Positions 43,826 through 56,883 are shown, numbered from the stretch's first letter. The stretch is DNA of 64,000 nt from Cranoglanis bouderius (GCA_023630585.1 CM042552.1:18390069-18454068); one strand, 5' to 3'. Notes: a model not told the origin generated them from the sequence alone. Translations and numbers: made by a program.

Positions 43826-44835
43826 ATCCTACTTCTTCTTCTTCTTATTATTATTATTAAACTGGAATTAAAGAGTGGAGGATTTTGCCACACAGCCCAT
43901 ACTTTCCTCTTGTTAAAATTCCAGACTTCATCAGGAATTTTCCAGGTTGCTGTTCGTGACACTTCCCAGACATCTTTTATACATTACAGATTTCTTGTTA
44001 AATAAATTCTGCGGCACAACGGGAATCGTGGAGCCGCCGCGCTGCGATCTGTAGCTGCGGTGAAGTAAACAAGACAACAAAATCTAGAGAGTACGATTTA
44101 GAACTTTAGCGTATTGGGAGAATTGGGAATATCTACACCTCTCCCTAAAATGTTTTCTAAAGCTCCATATTATTCCAGTCTTTCTTTTTTCCCCAGTGCC
44201 AGAACACTGGTTTTCATCTCAATACGTAAAACCACTGCAGAGGATTTTGCTTCTAGTCATGTTTTATGCACTGTGGCAGTTAACTAATGCTAAAGTCTGG
44301 CCTTGAAAACTCCCTTTCCATGATCAAAGGAGTTGCACTGACATTTAATATATTACTATATCATTCTTCTTTAATGTCTGTATTGACGTGCGGTGTGTTG
44401 CCATAGAAACGGAGAAGGTTGAGAAGACGAATGGCTCTGTTGTGTAATTACTGTAATTCTGATACACGCTGAATGCACTATAAACCGTAAAGTGGCATTA
44501 AAGCAGTACAGCACTAGTGCAGCCTGAGGCCACTTTGTTTTGTTTTGGGTTTTTTATTTTTTCACAAAAACTAGATTTTCCCTCTCACACAGCTAAACTC
44601 GGTTTCGTAAATGTACTCAAACCTACACTGGACTTATTTTGGTTAATTTTTTCCCCCCCTTAGCGCCGCACAGGTGAGTGTGAAAGTTAAAGGTCTTCAG
44701 ACAAACGCGAGATCAGGCGCTTTATTATCTGCGGGATCCACGGGCGAGACAGGTAATCCGGTTCACTCACACTGTTATAGATTAGAGTGAAGTGTATCTG
44801 GCTAATTGTGGACTTACGCAGCGTGATGCTGCAGT

Positions 44836-44876
<41 letters not shown>

Positions 44877-45060
44877 TGTGTGTAGCACTGCAGGAAACAT
44901 TTCACACTAGTGCTCAGTGCATGGAAATTGCCTAGAAATGCTCTCTATACTGTAGTTTTTTGAAGATTCGAACATCTCTAAACACTGGCTGTGTTCCAAA
45001 TCAAACTAACATCATCAAATGCTGCTTATCAAAAGCAGTGATTAAGCCGTAATCTCGTTA
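43826..45060. other. gpc6 intron, no exon seen
   Basis: Mostly unique DNA with a (TG)n tract at 44834-44884 and a TTCTTATTATTATTA run at 43832-43858. Confidence 0.4.
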
Positions 45061-45480
45061 TCTAATAGTGCACTAATTACGTCCTGCGATAATATTCAAC
45101 AAATGAGCTAATCGGGTCTAAAGCTAGTATTAAGCTAATAAGGTCCTAAGCTGATATTAAAGTGTTTTAAGCTAAACGTGACCTAATAAAGTCCTCAACT
45201 CATAAATAAGCACATTAGATGATATCGAGCTAATGAAGCTAATATCATTGAAGAGAATTTTAATTTTAACGTTCCCCGAGCTATTATTGATATAATAAAC
45301 GAAATGAGGTGTATTAAAAATGGAAGAAGATAATATCAAGCCAGGATTAAGCTAATAGACCTTTTACACCAATATTATGGTAACAATCGACTAATATTAA
45401 ACTAATAAAGTCTAATTATAAGTTAATAAATATGGATGGCTAATATTAGCGTAACAATATATTGAGCTAATAAGGTCTTT
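45060..45480. repeat. GCTAATATTAAGCTAATAAGGTC degenerate array
   Basis: Repeats of TAATATTAAGCTAATA, AATAAGGTCCTAAGCT and GAGCTAATAAGGTC, period ~25, strongly diverged. Confidence 0.65.
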
Positions 45481-46269
45481 ATGGCATAATAGTAAGTAGA
45501 AAACATGAGTATGAATTAATTTGTAAATCATTTACCAATTTCGGCACTTCTGTTATACAGTCCGGATAAATAAAAAGTCCCAGTAAAAACTACAGATGTT
45601 CTGCTGCTCTCTGTTCATATCTTACTGAAGTCATTATGAATTTTTTATTCAGGCGTTAATATAAAACCCTTTGTATGAGTTGGTGCTGAAGGCTCCAGTA
45701 AAACACGGCATGGGAAGACATGTTTTAGGGTTAAATTTAGTGATTATTCTAAATTAAACAGTGTAAAATATTAAAGGTGTGCCTCCCCCCCCCCCCGATC
45801 TGAACAGGAACAGGTGATGAGTTAGTGGCCGTTAGCCGCGTCTCATAACTGTCAGGGAGAAACACCATCTCGGCTGCACCACGATAAATAACATTCGATT
45901 TACGACTTTGCTGCCTTTGAAATTGTAGCCGGGGACATTTACGGAGCAGCAACGGAACGTCCTGGAATAAGGACATGACTTAGCACATCGCTAACCGGCC
46001 CGTCACGCCTGCCTGACATTTTTCTTCCTCTCAGACGCTCCTCACGTTGCAACGTCTCGCCGTCTATTTTCACACGACGACACCCATGAACCGGGTGACA
46101 CCCGTCTTTTCACCTCCAGTGATGAAACTCAAAACGATTGACGCCTCTAACGTCGTTCCCTCTTTAACCTTCTGTCTCCGAGGCTCGCGCACCCGGGTAA
46201 AGGCTTTAACCATGCTGAGGTGCGCAATACGTAGCTCAGGGACTTTCCCCGTCATCCCTCAGAGTTAAG

Positions 46270-46757
46270 AAAGAAACTAACTAACTAAAATAAAGGCCAA
46301 AAGGAAGCAAGGAAAAATGAGAAACGCACAAATCGAAGGATGGAGAAAAGATTGGATGGGATGAAAAACGGGGAAAAAAAATTAAAGGAAAGGCTGCAGA
46401 GGTGAAAAACAAATGACAGAGGGACAAGATGAAAAGGGGGGAAAAGATTCATCAAATAAAATGGGTGAAATAAAGGAAGATAAGATTAAAATACTAAAGG
46501 AAAAGGAAGTAAGGGATAAAGGGATGAATCAAAGATATTATGGGGTATGAAAATGAGAAAAAAGGAAAGAGAGGTGAAAACAGGACAGGGAGAAAAAGAA
46601 ATAAAGAGAGAAGACGGAACTAAAAACGAGAAACAAAAAATAATTAAAGGTAAAATAGTAAATAAAAGAGGGCAAAGGAAAAATAAAGGGAGGGATGGAG
46701 AAGAAAGATAGGATGGGTAGGACAAGTGAGGACAGGTGAAACTAGGATGGAGGGATG

Positions 46758-46796
<39 letters not shown>

Positions 46797-47600
46797 AAGG
46801 AAACAACAGATAAAAGATAGGAGGCCAGGGGGAGAAAAAAATGACAAAGAAAAAGGAATAATTAAAGAGAAAAAATAGAAAAAGAGGATAAAGAAATAAA
46901 AAAAAGAAGAGGGGAGGGAGGTATAAAGAAGAAAGATAGGATGGCTTATGGAAAAAAGGAGGTAAGCATGGCCAGGTAAAAATAGGACGGATGGATGAAA
47001 GAGAAAGAAAGAGCCAGAGGGAGAAAAGTGGAAATGGAAAGAAAGAAAGAAAGACAGACTATAAAGAGAAAACAGATAAACAGAGGAAGAAAAGATGACA
47101 AAAGGAATAATTCAAGAAAAATGATTAATAAAGAAAGAGAGGATAGAGAAGTAAAAAAAAAAAAAAAAACAACTGAGAAAAAGTGAAAGAAAAGGAGGTA
47201 AAGGGAAGGATGGAGGGAGACAAAGATGAAAAGGAAAAAGGAACAATTAAAGAAAAATGTGAGGATGAAAGAGAGGAGGGAGAAATAAATGGGGAAAAAA
47301 GGACAGAAGGACACAATGAAGAGGTGAAAAAGTGGGGGATTGGAGGGAGAAAAGTTGAAAAAGAAAAGATGAAAGAAAGAAATAACAAAGGGAAGGAAAA
47401 AAGAAAAGATAGAGAGGAAGGAGTTTTTTTGTTTCTTTTGAAAGATACTGAAATAAATAAAGAAAGAGGAAAAAAGAAATACAGTAAGAACATTTTTTAA
47501 ATGGATAAAAAAGAAAAATAAGGGATGGAGGGATGTAAAAAGGGACAATTAAAGAAAAAAATAAAATGATGGATAGAAAGAATAAATGAGAAAAGTGAGA
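46270..47600. repeat. Polypurine GGAAAAGAAAGA block
   Basis: 1.3 kb with purines dominating the + strand (GGATGGAGGGA, AAAGGAAAA, GAAGAAAGATAGGATGG). Includes (AG)n at 46764-46793. Long minus-strand frames are low-complexity. In the gpc6 transcript this is a polypyrimidine tract. Confidence 0.9.
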
Positions 47601-48584
47601 CAATGTGGGTTTGCAAGCATTTGTAGCATTAGCGTTAGCATTGTTAGCATTATATAGTACTATAGAGTAAAGCTGGATCATGTTACATTCATATAAATTG
47701 AGTGAACTTGTGTTTAACACATTACAGGTTACTACTGTCAAGTAGTTAACACTGACAGAATTATCCAGAATATCAACATTTACCTCAGGTGGTGTCACTA
47801 AGAACAACTAATTACACTGTGCTTACACTGTAATTACACTTAGCATCAAGTGCTAACAGAACACCCACAGGCTCCGCCATATTGAGAATACTGAGTGAAA
47901 GTGAACTCTGAGCTGTCAAAGATTTTTATTTTTTTTTTACCACAAAACAAAGCTGTTCACAAAACCACGACTGTTTATGAACGCGTCGAGAGAAAACGCT
48001 AGCTGCTTGTGTGATTAGCAGTGTTAGCTTTGCAGGAGCGAGTTTAGCTTTCGGCTTTGAAGGAAGCGAGTGATTTATTATTCATGTGGAACAGAACGAT
48101 CTCGCACTGAGGGGTCACAACCGTGCTAGCGCTCACACACACACACCCCATCACATCCTGTGGTAACACACCCACGTAACACACTGTGCTTCTGCCTGAG
48201 AGCGAACTACACACACACACAGACACAATGTGGCAGCTTTTTTTTTTATATCAGTATTTATTCACCTAACCTTACAATTATCCTATTTATTATTCAGATT
48301 TGTTACCAATTATTATTTTTGCAATAGTCACACTGAGTTAGCGTATGTGTTAGTGTAACTAATCCCATGTTGGCCTTTTAGACAGAGTAAAGTAAAAAAA
48401 TAAATAAATAAAAAACAACAACAAAAAATCTCATTAGTTTGCAAAGCGCATGCAGTTTCTGTTGTGTTTTGAAATGAAACACAGCATTCCTCCTCCTTTA
48501 GCACCCTGTGAGGCTAACTGGCTAACTAATTTAAACGAGAGAGATCAGACCTGCTCTTATTACAGTGTGATGACGATAATGAGT

Positions 48585-48587
<3 letters not shown>

Positions 48588-48641
<54 letters not shown>
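48588..48641. repeat. (CA)n microsatellite
   Basis: About 27 CA units. Confidence 0.95.
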
Positions 48642-48643
<2 letters not shown>

Positions 48644-48954
48644 CATTAGCTTCCTCATTCGTTCTGTGTTTATCTCACACTCCTCATTTATTAAACACAA
48701 GATAAAGAGTTTTGCAAGAGGAGAGAATGAAGAAAAAGGAGAAGGAAGAAAAGAAGAAAAAGAAAGGAACACGAGAGAGAAAGTTTGAGAAAAATATATC
48801 CACATACAGCGATCTGTGGGGTCCAAGCACTCTTCAGAAATATTGTCACCATGGAACAATAAATAAAGTTACATAGAACAATAGAATAGATGGCAGCCAT
48901 GTTTTTGTAGTAACCTAATCATGATTAAAAATACAATCACAGATTAGCGCAGCA

Positions 48955-49760
48955 ATGTAGTACGCCAAATATCAGCTAGATTGGACTTACATTTCCTGAA
49001 CAACACCTATTTGAACTTAACTCGGCCCCTTATCAACCAACCTTTCAGCATGTGGCGGCCATATTGTTTACAAATCTCACCATGATTTTGATAATTATTG
49101 AGATTCATACTCTGATGAGTAACTGGACACCAATTTTGTGAAAATACTACATTTGTACGACTATTAAGCAAATGATATTAAATGTGAGTGGGTGGGTCCA
49201 AATGGTCCAAAAGGCATATTTTTATGGTTTTAGCCAAAGAATCAGGAGGAAAAAAAAAAATCACTGCCCAGCTTGTTTTACAAGAGATACAGTATGCTTG
49301 TTGTTATGAGCAAAAACATGAATAGTGCCACCTTGTGGCCAATTTGAGTGAGACTAGCTCAGTTACTAGAGTGTCCCTAGAGGGACCCATCATTCAAGTT
49401 TCATGACTTTGTCAGATACCTGCTGTAAGCTGACTGGATGTTTTTTTAATCCGACCATTATCAAAAATCCTCTTACATCGGCACAAAGATGCAGTATGCC
49501 ATATTTCTGTTCGATCTGACTTAAAGTTCCTGAGAAACGGTTATCTGAACTTAGCTCCACCCCCTGTGCATGATCACGCCCCTATGTGTGGCGGCCATAT
49601 TGTTTATAAATCTCGATCTGTTTTTGTGAAGATACGATCAAAATCCTAGGACTAGTTCACAAAAGTAGGTTTCACATTTTATTATGCAAATGAGCTCAAA
49701 ACCAAAGTGGGTGGAGCTTAATGGTCCAAATTGCAAATTGGTTAGAAATCAGGTACAGAA
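48955..49760. repeat. Diverged ~530-bp tandem duplication
   Basis: Both halves share, in order, AGTAYGCCA, TTCCTGA, CTTARCTC.GCCCC, GTGGCGGCCATATTGTTTA and AAATCTC, then GGTCCAAA. Offset ~535 bp (e.g. GTGGCGGCCATATTGTTT near 49052 and 49588). Probably part of a dispersed fish repeat. Confidence 0.65.
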
Positions 49761-50578
49761 TCAGATGTCTGCACCAAGCTGTAGAAAGGTGCAAGAGGGA
49801 GAGAACGAGAGTAAAATAATTGAAGAATTAGTACCAGAAACAGTACCATCCACCATGCTGGGGAAAAAAGAGGACAGACTACTGCAAAGCCTTCTAGGTA
49901 AGTATCTGGGCTGGTGAAGTAGACTCAAGAGTGATGATGTCGACTCAAATCCTTAACGCTAATTTGATACACTTCTGACAAGCTGAATATAATATATAGG
50001 AGTCCTATATAGCCAGTCCGGAAACTAGTACTGGAACACACAATTGGATAGATATAATTAGCATTAGCCTTCAGACATGATTGTGCTCACATGCCAATAG
50101 TTGGAACAGTGCAAGAGTGCATTATTTCTGAGACATATATCTCACACTGTAAACAGATTTATCTCTGGTTTCTCGTCCTCATTGTCCCGCTGGCGTTTTC
50201 CTGTCTGCCGTCGTTAAAGCCCTGTCAGCCTTCACCGCTAATGTAAATGTGAGTGGCGGATTTAATGGCATCTCATATAAGCATATAAAGCCATTTACAA
50301 AGAACATTAGTACTAGCAGCTAATGATGGCTCACGCACATCAACAAGGACAATAAACACCAGACGCATCAAATGAAACTCTCTAGGCACCCTGAGAAACA
50401 AGTTTCCCTTCCTGATAATGGGTATGGCGTTCAATTGTAAGGCTCCATTACAAATGCAACATTTCACACCTAGTTAGTGTTCCTACTAGAACGTGCACCA
50501 TTTTAAAGGGTGACGCATTACAGTTTGTGCTAACCCTAAGGATTTATCCCAAATATTACAATTCATGATTGGTTAGAA

Positions 50579-50774
50579 CAGGCTTGTCCAATCTTATTTG
50601 CAAAGGGCCGGTGTGGGTGCAGGTTTTCATTCCAATCAAGCAAGAGCCACAACCGATTCCACCTGTTTAATCAGTTGATCTTGGCTTTCAATAGACTCAG
50701 GTGTGGCTTCTGCTTGGTTGGAATGAAATCCTGCACCCACACCAGCCCTTTCTGGATATGACTGGACACCCCTG
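50579..50774. mobile_element. Palindromic hAT-like MITE
   Basis: 196 bp. The ends CAGGCTTGTCCAATC and GACTGGACACCCCTG are inverted, and the arms (GTGTGGGTGCAGGTTTTCAT / ATGAAATCCTGCACCCACAC) pair well. An imperfect 8-bp flank (GGTTAGAA / AGTTAGTG) suits hAT target duplication, but this is weak. Confidence 0.75.
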
Positions 50775-51070
50775 AGTTAGTGTTTTTACCAGAACCTTGG
50801 TCATTCTGACACTCTGTCTCAAATGCTAGAATTGAACACAAGAATTAACATCTTGTTAGTGTATTCACTTGTCCATTTTAAGGCTCCATCTCAAATAGTA
50901 CACTTCATGACTAGAACATTGTCTTTTAAGACTCTGCTGCGAATGCTAGTATGTATTAATAGTGCTCTTTGGAGAACATCTGCCTTTTAAGGCTCCATCA
51001 CAAACACCAGAATATACAATACACTTTGATGGTGGCTATTTTTCATTATACTAGTCATAAAGCCTTCTAG

Positions 51071-51290
51071 TCCCCTGGTGGTCTAGAAGCTAGGATCCCG
51101 TGCTCTCACCACCGTGGCCCGGGGTTGATTCCTGGGCAAGGGACCAACCCAGCCTCTGGGGGTTGCATAAGCCAGTGCACTCTCACTGCTGGTCCCAAAC
51201 CCTGACAAAATGGGAGGGTTGGATCAGGAAGGGCATCCAGTATAAACCTGTGCCAGATGAAATATGCAGATCGTTCCCCCTAACTCTTCT
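51071..51290 (+). mobile_element. tRNA-Glu-derived SINE
   Basis: Starts TCCCCTGGTGGTCTAGAAGC, GATCCCGTGCTCTCACCACC and CCCGGGGTTGATTCCTGGGC: close to tRNA-Glu with CTC still at the anticodon position. The tail GGGAGGGTTGGATCAGGAAG, GGCATCCAGTATAAACCTGT is shared with other fish SINEs. Confidence 0.85.
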
Positions 51291-52024
51291 TTCTTTTCTC
51301 CCACTCTTCTATTCTCTCACTTTTCCTACTCTTCCTCTATCATCTTTATCTCCTCTCCCTTAATCATTTTTATCCCATGTTCTCTGTCCTGAACTTCTCT
51401 CTTCTTCTCCTCCTGTAAAATGCATGGTTTCTCCATTGCATTCAAGGAATTCATTAATTTTACTGCAATACCTCACTCTAGTGTGTGTTTAGCCTGAAGT
51501 AAAAACACAGAAGTGGAAGTGCTGAATATGGAAACACAGAGTTAGGTGGTGGGTAATAAACCTCGTTTAGTGGGACACATTTGTGGGCGAGAGACCGGCA
51601 GCATGTTAACAGTAAACACTCTGTGAGCATTTCAGCTGTAATTATAATTATGCACCGAGGCTCCACTCGGATAAAAACCACTGACCCAAACACTCAGGCT
51701 GTGTGTTCACTGCATTCTGCTTTATAAACCCAGAGTGCTGTTTAACTCCCAAAATAATGAGGGAGCTTTACAAGTGCACTTTGAGCCACAGTATTTCAGG
51801 AAGTGATCTTTGCACACAGCTAAATGAATTAGCACTCAGACTTGTTTATCTCATATCTGAAATCCTGAAGTTTTGCATTTGGTTTGTTGGTTTCTACCTG
51901 ATTTTATGGTTTGGTGTTAATATACTACAATGTTCTGCCAACATCACCAAGTACTACTGAAAAATTTGCTCCCTGCTGCACACACTCTTCATGTTGGTGC
52001 AGCAATTGTACACTCATGGGGTGT

Positions 52025-53430
52025 CTACAACCTCAGCTTGGCTGGAAGAAGCCTTGATTTGGGTGGAAGACACTTTGGTTTTGGATGACAAAGGCTCTGC
52101 TTCTGTGGGAGGTCAAGCTTGGGTTGAAGAAGACTCAGATGGGCTGAAAGAATCCTCATTTGGATGGAAGAGCTCTTGGTTTTGGTGGAAGAAGCTTGAT
52201 TTTTGGGTGGAAGAAAACTCACTTTGGCAGAAGTTGTCTTAAGTTAGCAGATTAAACCTCAGTTTGAGTGAAAGATACCTTGGTTTGGACAGGTGATGCC
52301 ATGGTTTGGATGGAAGAACCCTAGGTTTAGATGAGGAAGAAGGAAAATAGCTGCAGTTTTGGTAGAAGATGCTTTGGTTTTGGCTGAAGAAGCCTCAAGC
52401 AGTCAGCAGAAACTGGTTTTGGTGGCAGAATCCTTGATAAGGATGAAAAAGCCTTAGTTTGGGTGAAATAAATTTTGTTTTGGTAGAAAATGCCTTGTTT
52501 TGAGTGAAAAAAAACATGTTTGGTTAGAAATAAGCTTGGTTTTGGCTAAAGAATGGCTTTTTTGGTTTTGGCAGTAGCTTATCTTTGGGCATAAGAAGCC
52601 TCAGATTGGTGAAAAAAGTCTTGGTTTCCCAAGAAACTGGAAGGAACCTTGGTTTAAGGTCAATAAACCCCAGCTATGGTGGATAAGTGGCAGAAGAAGC
52701 TTCAAGTTGTGCATAAGACACCTTGGTTTGGTTTCAACAGAAGCAGCTCAGGTTTAGGTGGAAAAAGTGTCAGTTTGGCCAAAGAAGTCTTTGTTTGGCA
52801 GAGAACGCTTCAGTGTGGGTGGAAGAATCCTGTGGTTGGACAGATGACACCTTGGTTTGGGTTGAAGAACCATCAGTTTTGGTGGCAGAAGCCCCAGTTT
52901 GGCAGATAAGAAAAAGAAAAGAAACCTTGGTTTTAACGGAAGAATATTGGTTTGGGTGGGTAGAACAGGTCTCAGATTTACATAAGAAGCTTTAGTTTAG
53001 GTGGCAGAAGCCTTGAAGCCTTGACCCTTTAGAAGCCCTGCAGCTAAAGCTTGGGTTTGGGTATAAGGAACCTTTGAAGCCTTGGAGAAGCCATGCTTTG
53101 AGGTGAAGAGACTTCAGTTATGGCTGGAAGGAAGATTCCATTTGGTGGAAGAAGCCTTGGTTTGTGCAGAAGGAACCTTTGTTTGAGCAGAAGAAACCCC
53201 AGCTATGGTTGAAGGATTGGTGGGAAAAGCCTTTGGTAGAACAATCCTTAGTTTGGGTGGTAGAAACCTTCGTTTGGACAGAAGAAGCCTTGGTTGAGGT
53301 TGAAGCACCCTCTGCTTGGCTTAACTCAGCCTCAATTTGGAGCACTACAACCTTGTGTTTGGGGGAACAAGTTTTGGTTTAGGTGATAAAAGCATCAGTT
53401 TGGGCAGAAGAACCCTCCGTATGGGCACCA
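52025..53430. repeat. GAAGAAGCCTTGGTTTGGGTG degenerate array
   Basis: 1.4 kb of ~30-bp units (GGAAGAAGCCTTGGTTT, GGGTGGAAGAA, TTTTGGTGGCAGAAG). The unit is near a multiple of three and poor in stops, giving open + frames reading WVEETLVLVEE-like repeats. No start context, splice signals or conserved domain support coding. Confidence 0.85.
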
Positions 53431-53588
53431 CTGTCTGCAAGTTAGTCTTTTAGCTGGCTAAAGTGGTGGTAAAGTACCTACCTGTAATGTTAGGTGACAA
53501 TAAATTTAATGGTATGTAATAGAATGTGATTTGTCATTACATAATTGTTTCAGTTTATACAAAAGTCAAATTTAAAACAAGTCTTTCA

Positions 53589-53875
53589 TCCATCCATTTT
53601 CCATACTGCTTATGCTACACAAGGTCATGGGGGAGCCTGGGGCCTATTGCAGGGAACTCAGGGCACAAGGCGAGGGACACTTGGACAGGGGACACCTGGA
53701 CAGGGTGCCAACCCATCACAGGACACAGTTACACACACATTCATACCCTATGGACAATTTTGGAAAATGCCAATCATCCAGTCTTTGGAAACCGGAGTAC
53801 GCAAGCTCCATGCTCACAGGGCAGAGGCGGGATTTGAACCCCCAACCCCAGAGATGTGAGGCAAATGTGCTAACC
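53589..53875 (-). mobile_element. V-SINE-like tRNA-derived element with 12-bp duplication
   Basis: ACAAGTCTTTCA occurs exactly at 53577-53588 and 53876-53887. In reverse complement the head is GTGGTTAGCACATTTGCCTC, B box GGGTTCAAATCCC; the 3' end is CCGCTTATGC-like followed by ATGGATGG. The middle (between CCGGAGTACGC and CTCCATGC) is deleted relative to longer family members. Confidence 0.88.
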
Positions 53876-54329
53876 ACAAGTCTTTCAATGTTACACAATA
53901 CTGTAGTTTTGTTTTCAATGAGCATTTTAAATTTGCATCAGCAAGGGCTTTTTTGTCCCAGCCTGGGGCTTCACATTATCAGTCAGCAGATACTTCTGCT
54001 CTTGTGTTTTGGGTGCTAGACTCTTCTAAGTCGTTAGGGCAAATCGACAAGGGCACGTCGAAAATGGTATTGAAATGCAGACATGGTCCCAAATCGACCC
54101 CTTGTTCCTTATGTAGTAAAATAACCGTTTTGTGCAGCGTCCCTGTGTAGAAATCACTCTAGGGCACAAGAGGGTTGGTCTCGCAGGATTTGGAACACCT
54201 CCATTCAGACTCGGGTCATGCACGGCGTGATGAATTGGGTCTGCACTAAAGGCCCGCGAGGACACGCCTGACAAGCCCAGTCCTGGAAGAATCAATAAAA
54301 CTCTAATACCGCAGCAGAACGGGTGGAGA

Positions 54330-54331
<2 letters not shown>

Positions 54332-54403
<72 letters not shown>
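54332..54403. repeat. (CA)n microsatellite
   Basis: About 36 CA units. Confidence 0.95.
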
Positions 54404-54405
<2 letters not shown>

Positions 54406-54954
54406 GTCTGTCTTTTCTCTCCTCTCTAGGATTACGTGCTGCACTGCTGCAAAACACTGTTGGAGTTTGAGCAGTGCGTGATCCGGGATAAAAACACAAT
54501 CCGATCTGAAATGAGCTCTCGTCTCAAAGCAGCTCGGATTAAAGAATATACATAAAAAAATAAAAGAGATTTAGTGTCCGAGTTAGAGGAAAGGATTAGA
54601 GTGGCCGGGTCAGGGCTTGATATAAATAAATAAAATTAAATAAAGACCAAGGGCAATATATTTCAAGACATTCCCTGTGTGCCTTAAAGTGGAAGCAGAC
54701 CCTTCTCATTTTAATCACTGAAGAACTGTTAAAGTTGCAGTTTAGGCAAAAATGAAACGTACAGTGTCCCTTTACATAAAACGTATTCAAAAAGCCAAGA
54801 CATGATTAGTTTCTGATGTTTGCGTATATACTTTTGTTAATGTAACTAACAAGTAAGAGACGTTTATAGTCTCTGGTGTAGTATTGTATGTGTCTATATA
54901 GCTAAATAGTCACACATTTTATTTTATTTGAGTGATTTACTCTAATTTGACTTA

Positions 54955-55462
54955 CGGTCTCCTCTGAAAGTATTGGAACAGCAAGGCCAATTCTATTGTT
55001 ATCGCTACACATTGAAGACATTTGGGTTTGAAATCGAAAGATGAATATGACACGATATAACAGAATTTCAGCTTTCATTTCCTCATATTTACATCTAGAT
55101 GTGTTAAACAACACAGAGCATGGCACCTTTTGTTTGAACTCACCCATTGTTTTCAAGTGATCCAAAATATTGGAACACGTGACTGACAGGTGTTTCTTGC
55201 TGCCCAGGTGTGTCCTGTTAAATTGAGTGCTGAAAGAATTAATAGCGCCGAACGTCTGCTCTTGGGTGAGCCCTAGGTTTCACCTGTGAGGACTGTATTT
55301 GTTGTTAAAAAGGGTAAATCAACATGAAGACCAGAGAGCTGGCTATAAGAGAAAAGCAGGCCATTTTGAAGCTGAGAAAAGAGGGAAAATCGATAGCAAT
55401 AGCAATGTATAGCAAAAACAACAGAATTGGCCTTGCTGTTCCAATACTTTTGGAGGGGACTG
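54955..55462 (+). mobile_element. Internally deleted Tc1-like element
   Basis: Ends with GAAAGTATTGGAACAGCAAG at the left and its complement at the right; TA at the left, mutated at the right. Only the transposase start survives (MKTRELAIREKQAILKLRKE, from 55324), then the frame runs into the terminal repeat. Confidence 0.85.
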
Positions 55463-55469
55463 TTTTACA

Positions 55470-56370
55470 GTCTTATTTTCTTCAAACTAATGCTATTTTT
55501 TTACCTTATTATTATGTCTTATTTTATTTAAAAGGGGCATTTGTCATTTTATAATTTACTTTTAGTCTAGATTTTATTTCATTTAAGCTTTTTCACTTTT
55601 ATCTGATTGAATTCGATTTTTAAAGTTTATTTTATTACATTTTATTACAAATTTGTTGAATTATTTTTTTCATATTTAGTTTGGATTTCTTTTTTTTTTT
55701 TTTTTTTAATTTTATGAACCATTTTGCTATTGTACTGTACTTTAATGTATCGTCGGATCTCTTTAGCTTCGTGAGAACCAGGCTGAAGTGTACACTAGGT
55801 TACATGAGTGTGTTTGATTGACGAAACATCTGGATGATGTATAGTACATTTGTTATTTTTAATTAGCTGAAATAGCATAAAAGAGAAGCTGAGCATGTAT
55901 CACTGTTAGCCTCAGTACTGAAGTTCTTGTAGTGAGCTAACACACAGAGGTGCCTGTTCCTCTGGAGGTTGAGTCCATTAGCGTGTTTCTCTGACAGGAC
56001 CAGGTAGAACCTGAGAATCTTACTCTTATTTATCCCTTTGTAGTGTGTAGGGCACAATGAAGGAGACGTTTAGTTAAGTGGTGCTTTGGGGAAAACGGCC
56101 TCCAGGCAGCAGGCTGATGATTCGAGGTAAACAGACGACTGAAAACTGATAAATTAATCAATAAAAACAAAAACATTTATGTGTAGCGAATCCATTCCGA
56201 ATGTAATGTTGGCTAGTTTATTTATTTAATTCACGCTAAAGGAAGATATTTTTAAATTCAGCAAATTGAATTTGTCTCGTTTTTCTTTGGCTGCGTTCCA
56301 AATGTGATGAGTTGCCACTAATGTGTAGGAGGTGTCCCTAGTGTTTTATATTATAAATACAAAATATATT
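55470..56370. other. gpc6 intron, AT-rich, no exon seen
   Basis: AT-rich with poly-T runs; nothing recognised. Confidence 0.4.
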
Positions 56371-56835
56371 TAAAAAATCATATCTGTGGGACAGAAAGAA
56401 AGAAAGAAGTGGCAATGGAAAGACGAGAGAATGATAAGGGGAGGGGAGGAAAGAAAGGGAAAGGGAATGAATGGATAAAATGAATGAATGAATGAAGAAG
56501 GGAAAGTGAAAAGGACAAAGGAAAAGTGGAAGGAAGGAAGGAAGAAAGGTTTAAGAATGAGAGAAAGGAGGAAAAATTTCAAGAAAAATGAAAAGGCTAC
56601 AAGTGCTGGCCCCGCCCCCTTCTCATCACTATTCATATAGTACCAATACTCATTTACACAATTCTCACTTACAATGTGGAAAAGAAAGAAAGAAAAGGGG
56701 AAAAAAAGTGTGTGTGTGTGTGTGTGTGTGTGTAAAGGAGTAGGTGGATTGTCAGCTTACGCTGTCCTGCATTGTTCTCCAGACGCTCCTCTGGGAAGCA
56801 GTGGGAGAAATAACACAGAGAGTGAGACATTTCCT

Positions 56836-56882
<47 letters not shown>
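56836..56882. repeat. (GACA)n microsatellite at gpc6 donor
   Basis: About 12 GACA units; in the gene sense (CTGT)n begins directly after the GTGAGT donor. Confidence 0.95.

Positions 56883-56883
<1 letters not shown>

Noticed and set aside
46047..46268. 73-residue frame in a CpG-bearing segment
   Set aside because: Tempting because of composition, but no homology, and the opposite strand is equally open.
46946..47548. 200-residue Phe/Ser/Leu-rich frame resembling a membrane protein
   Set aside because: It is the complement of a polypurine tract, which removes stops and yields Phe/Ser/Leu/Pro strings in any such DNA.
51071..51145. Functional tRNA-Glu gene
   Set aside because: Substitutions in the acceptor and D-arm, and continuation into a SINE tail, point to a SINE head.
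53612..54019. 135-residue + strand frame
   Set aside because: Runs antisense through the V-SINE-like element and continues into unrelated DNA.
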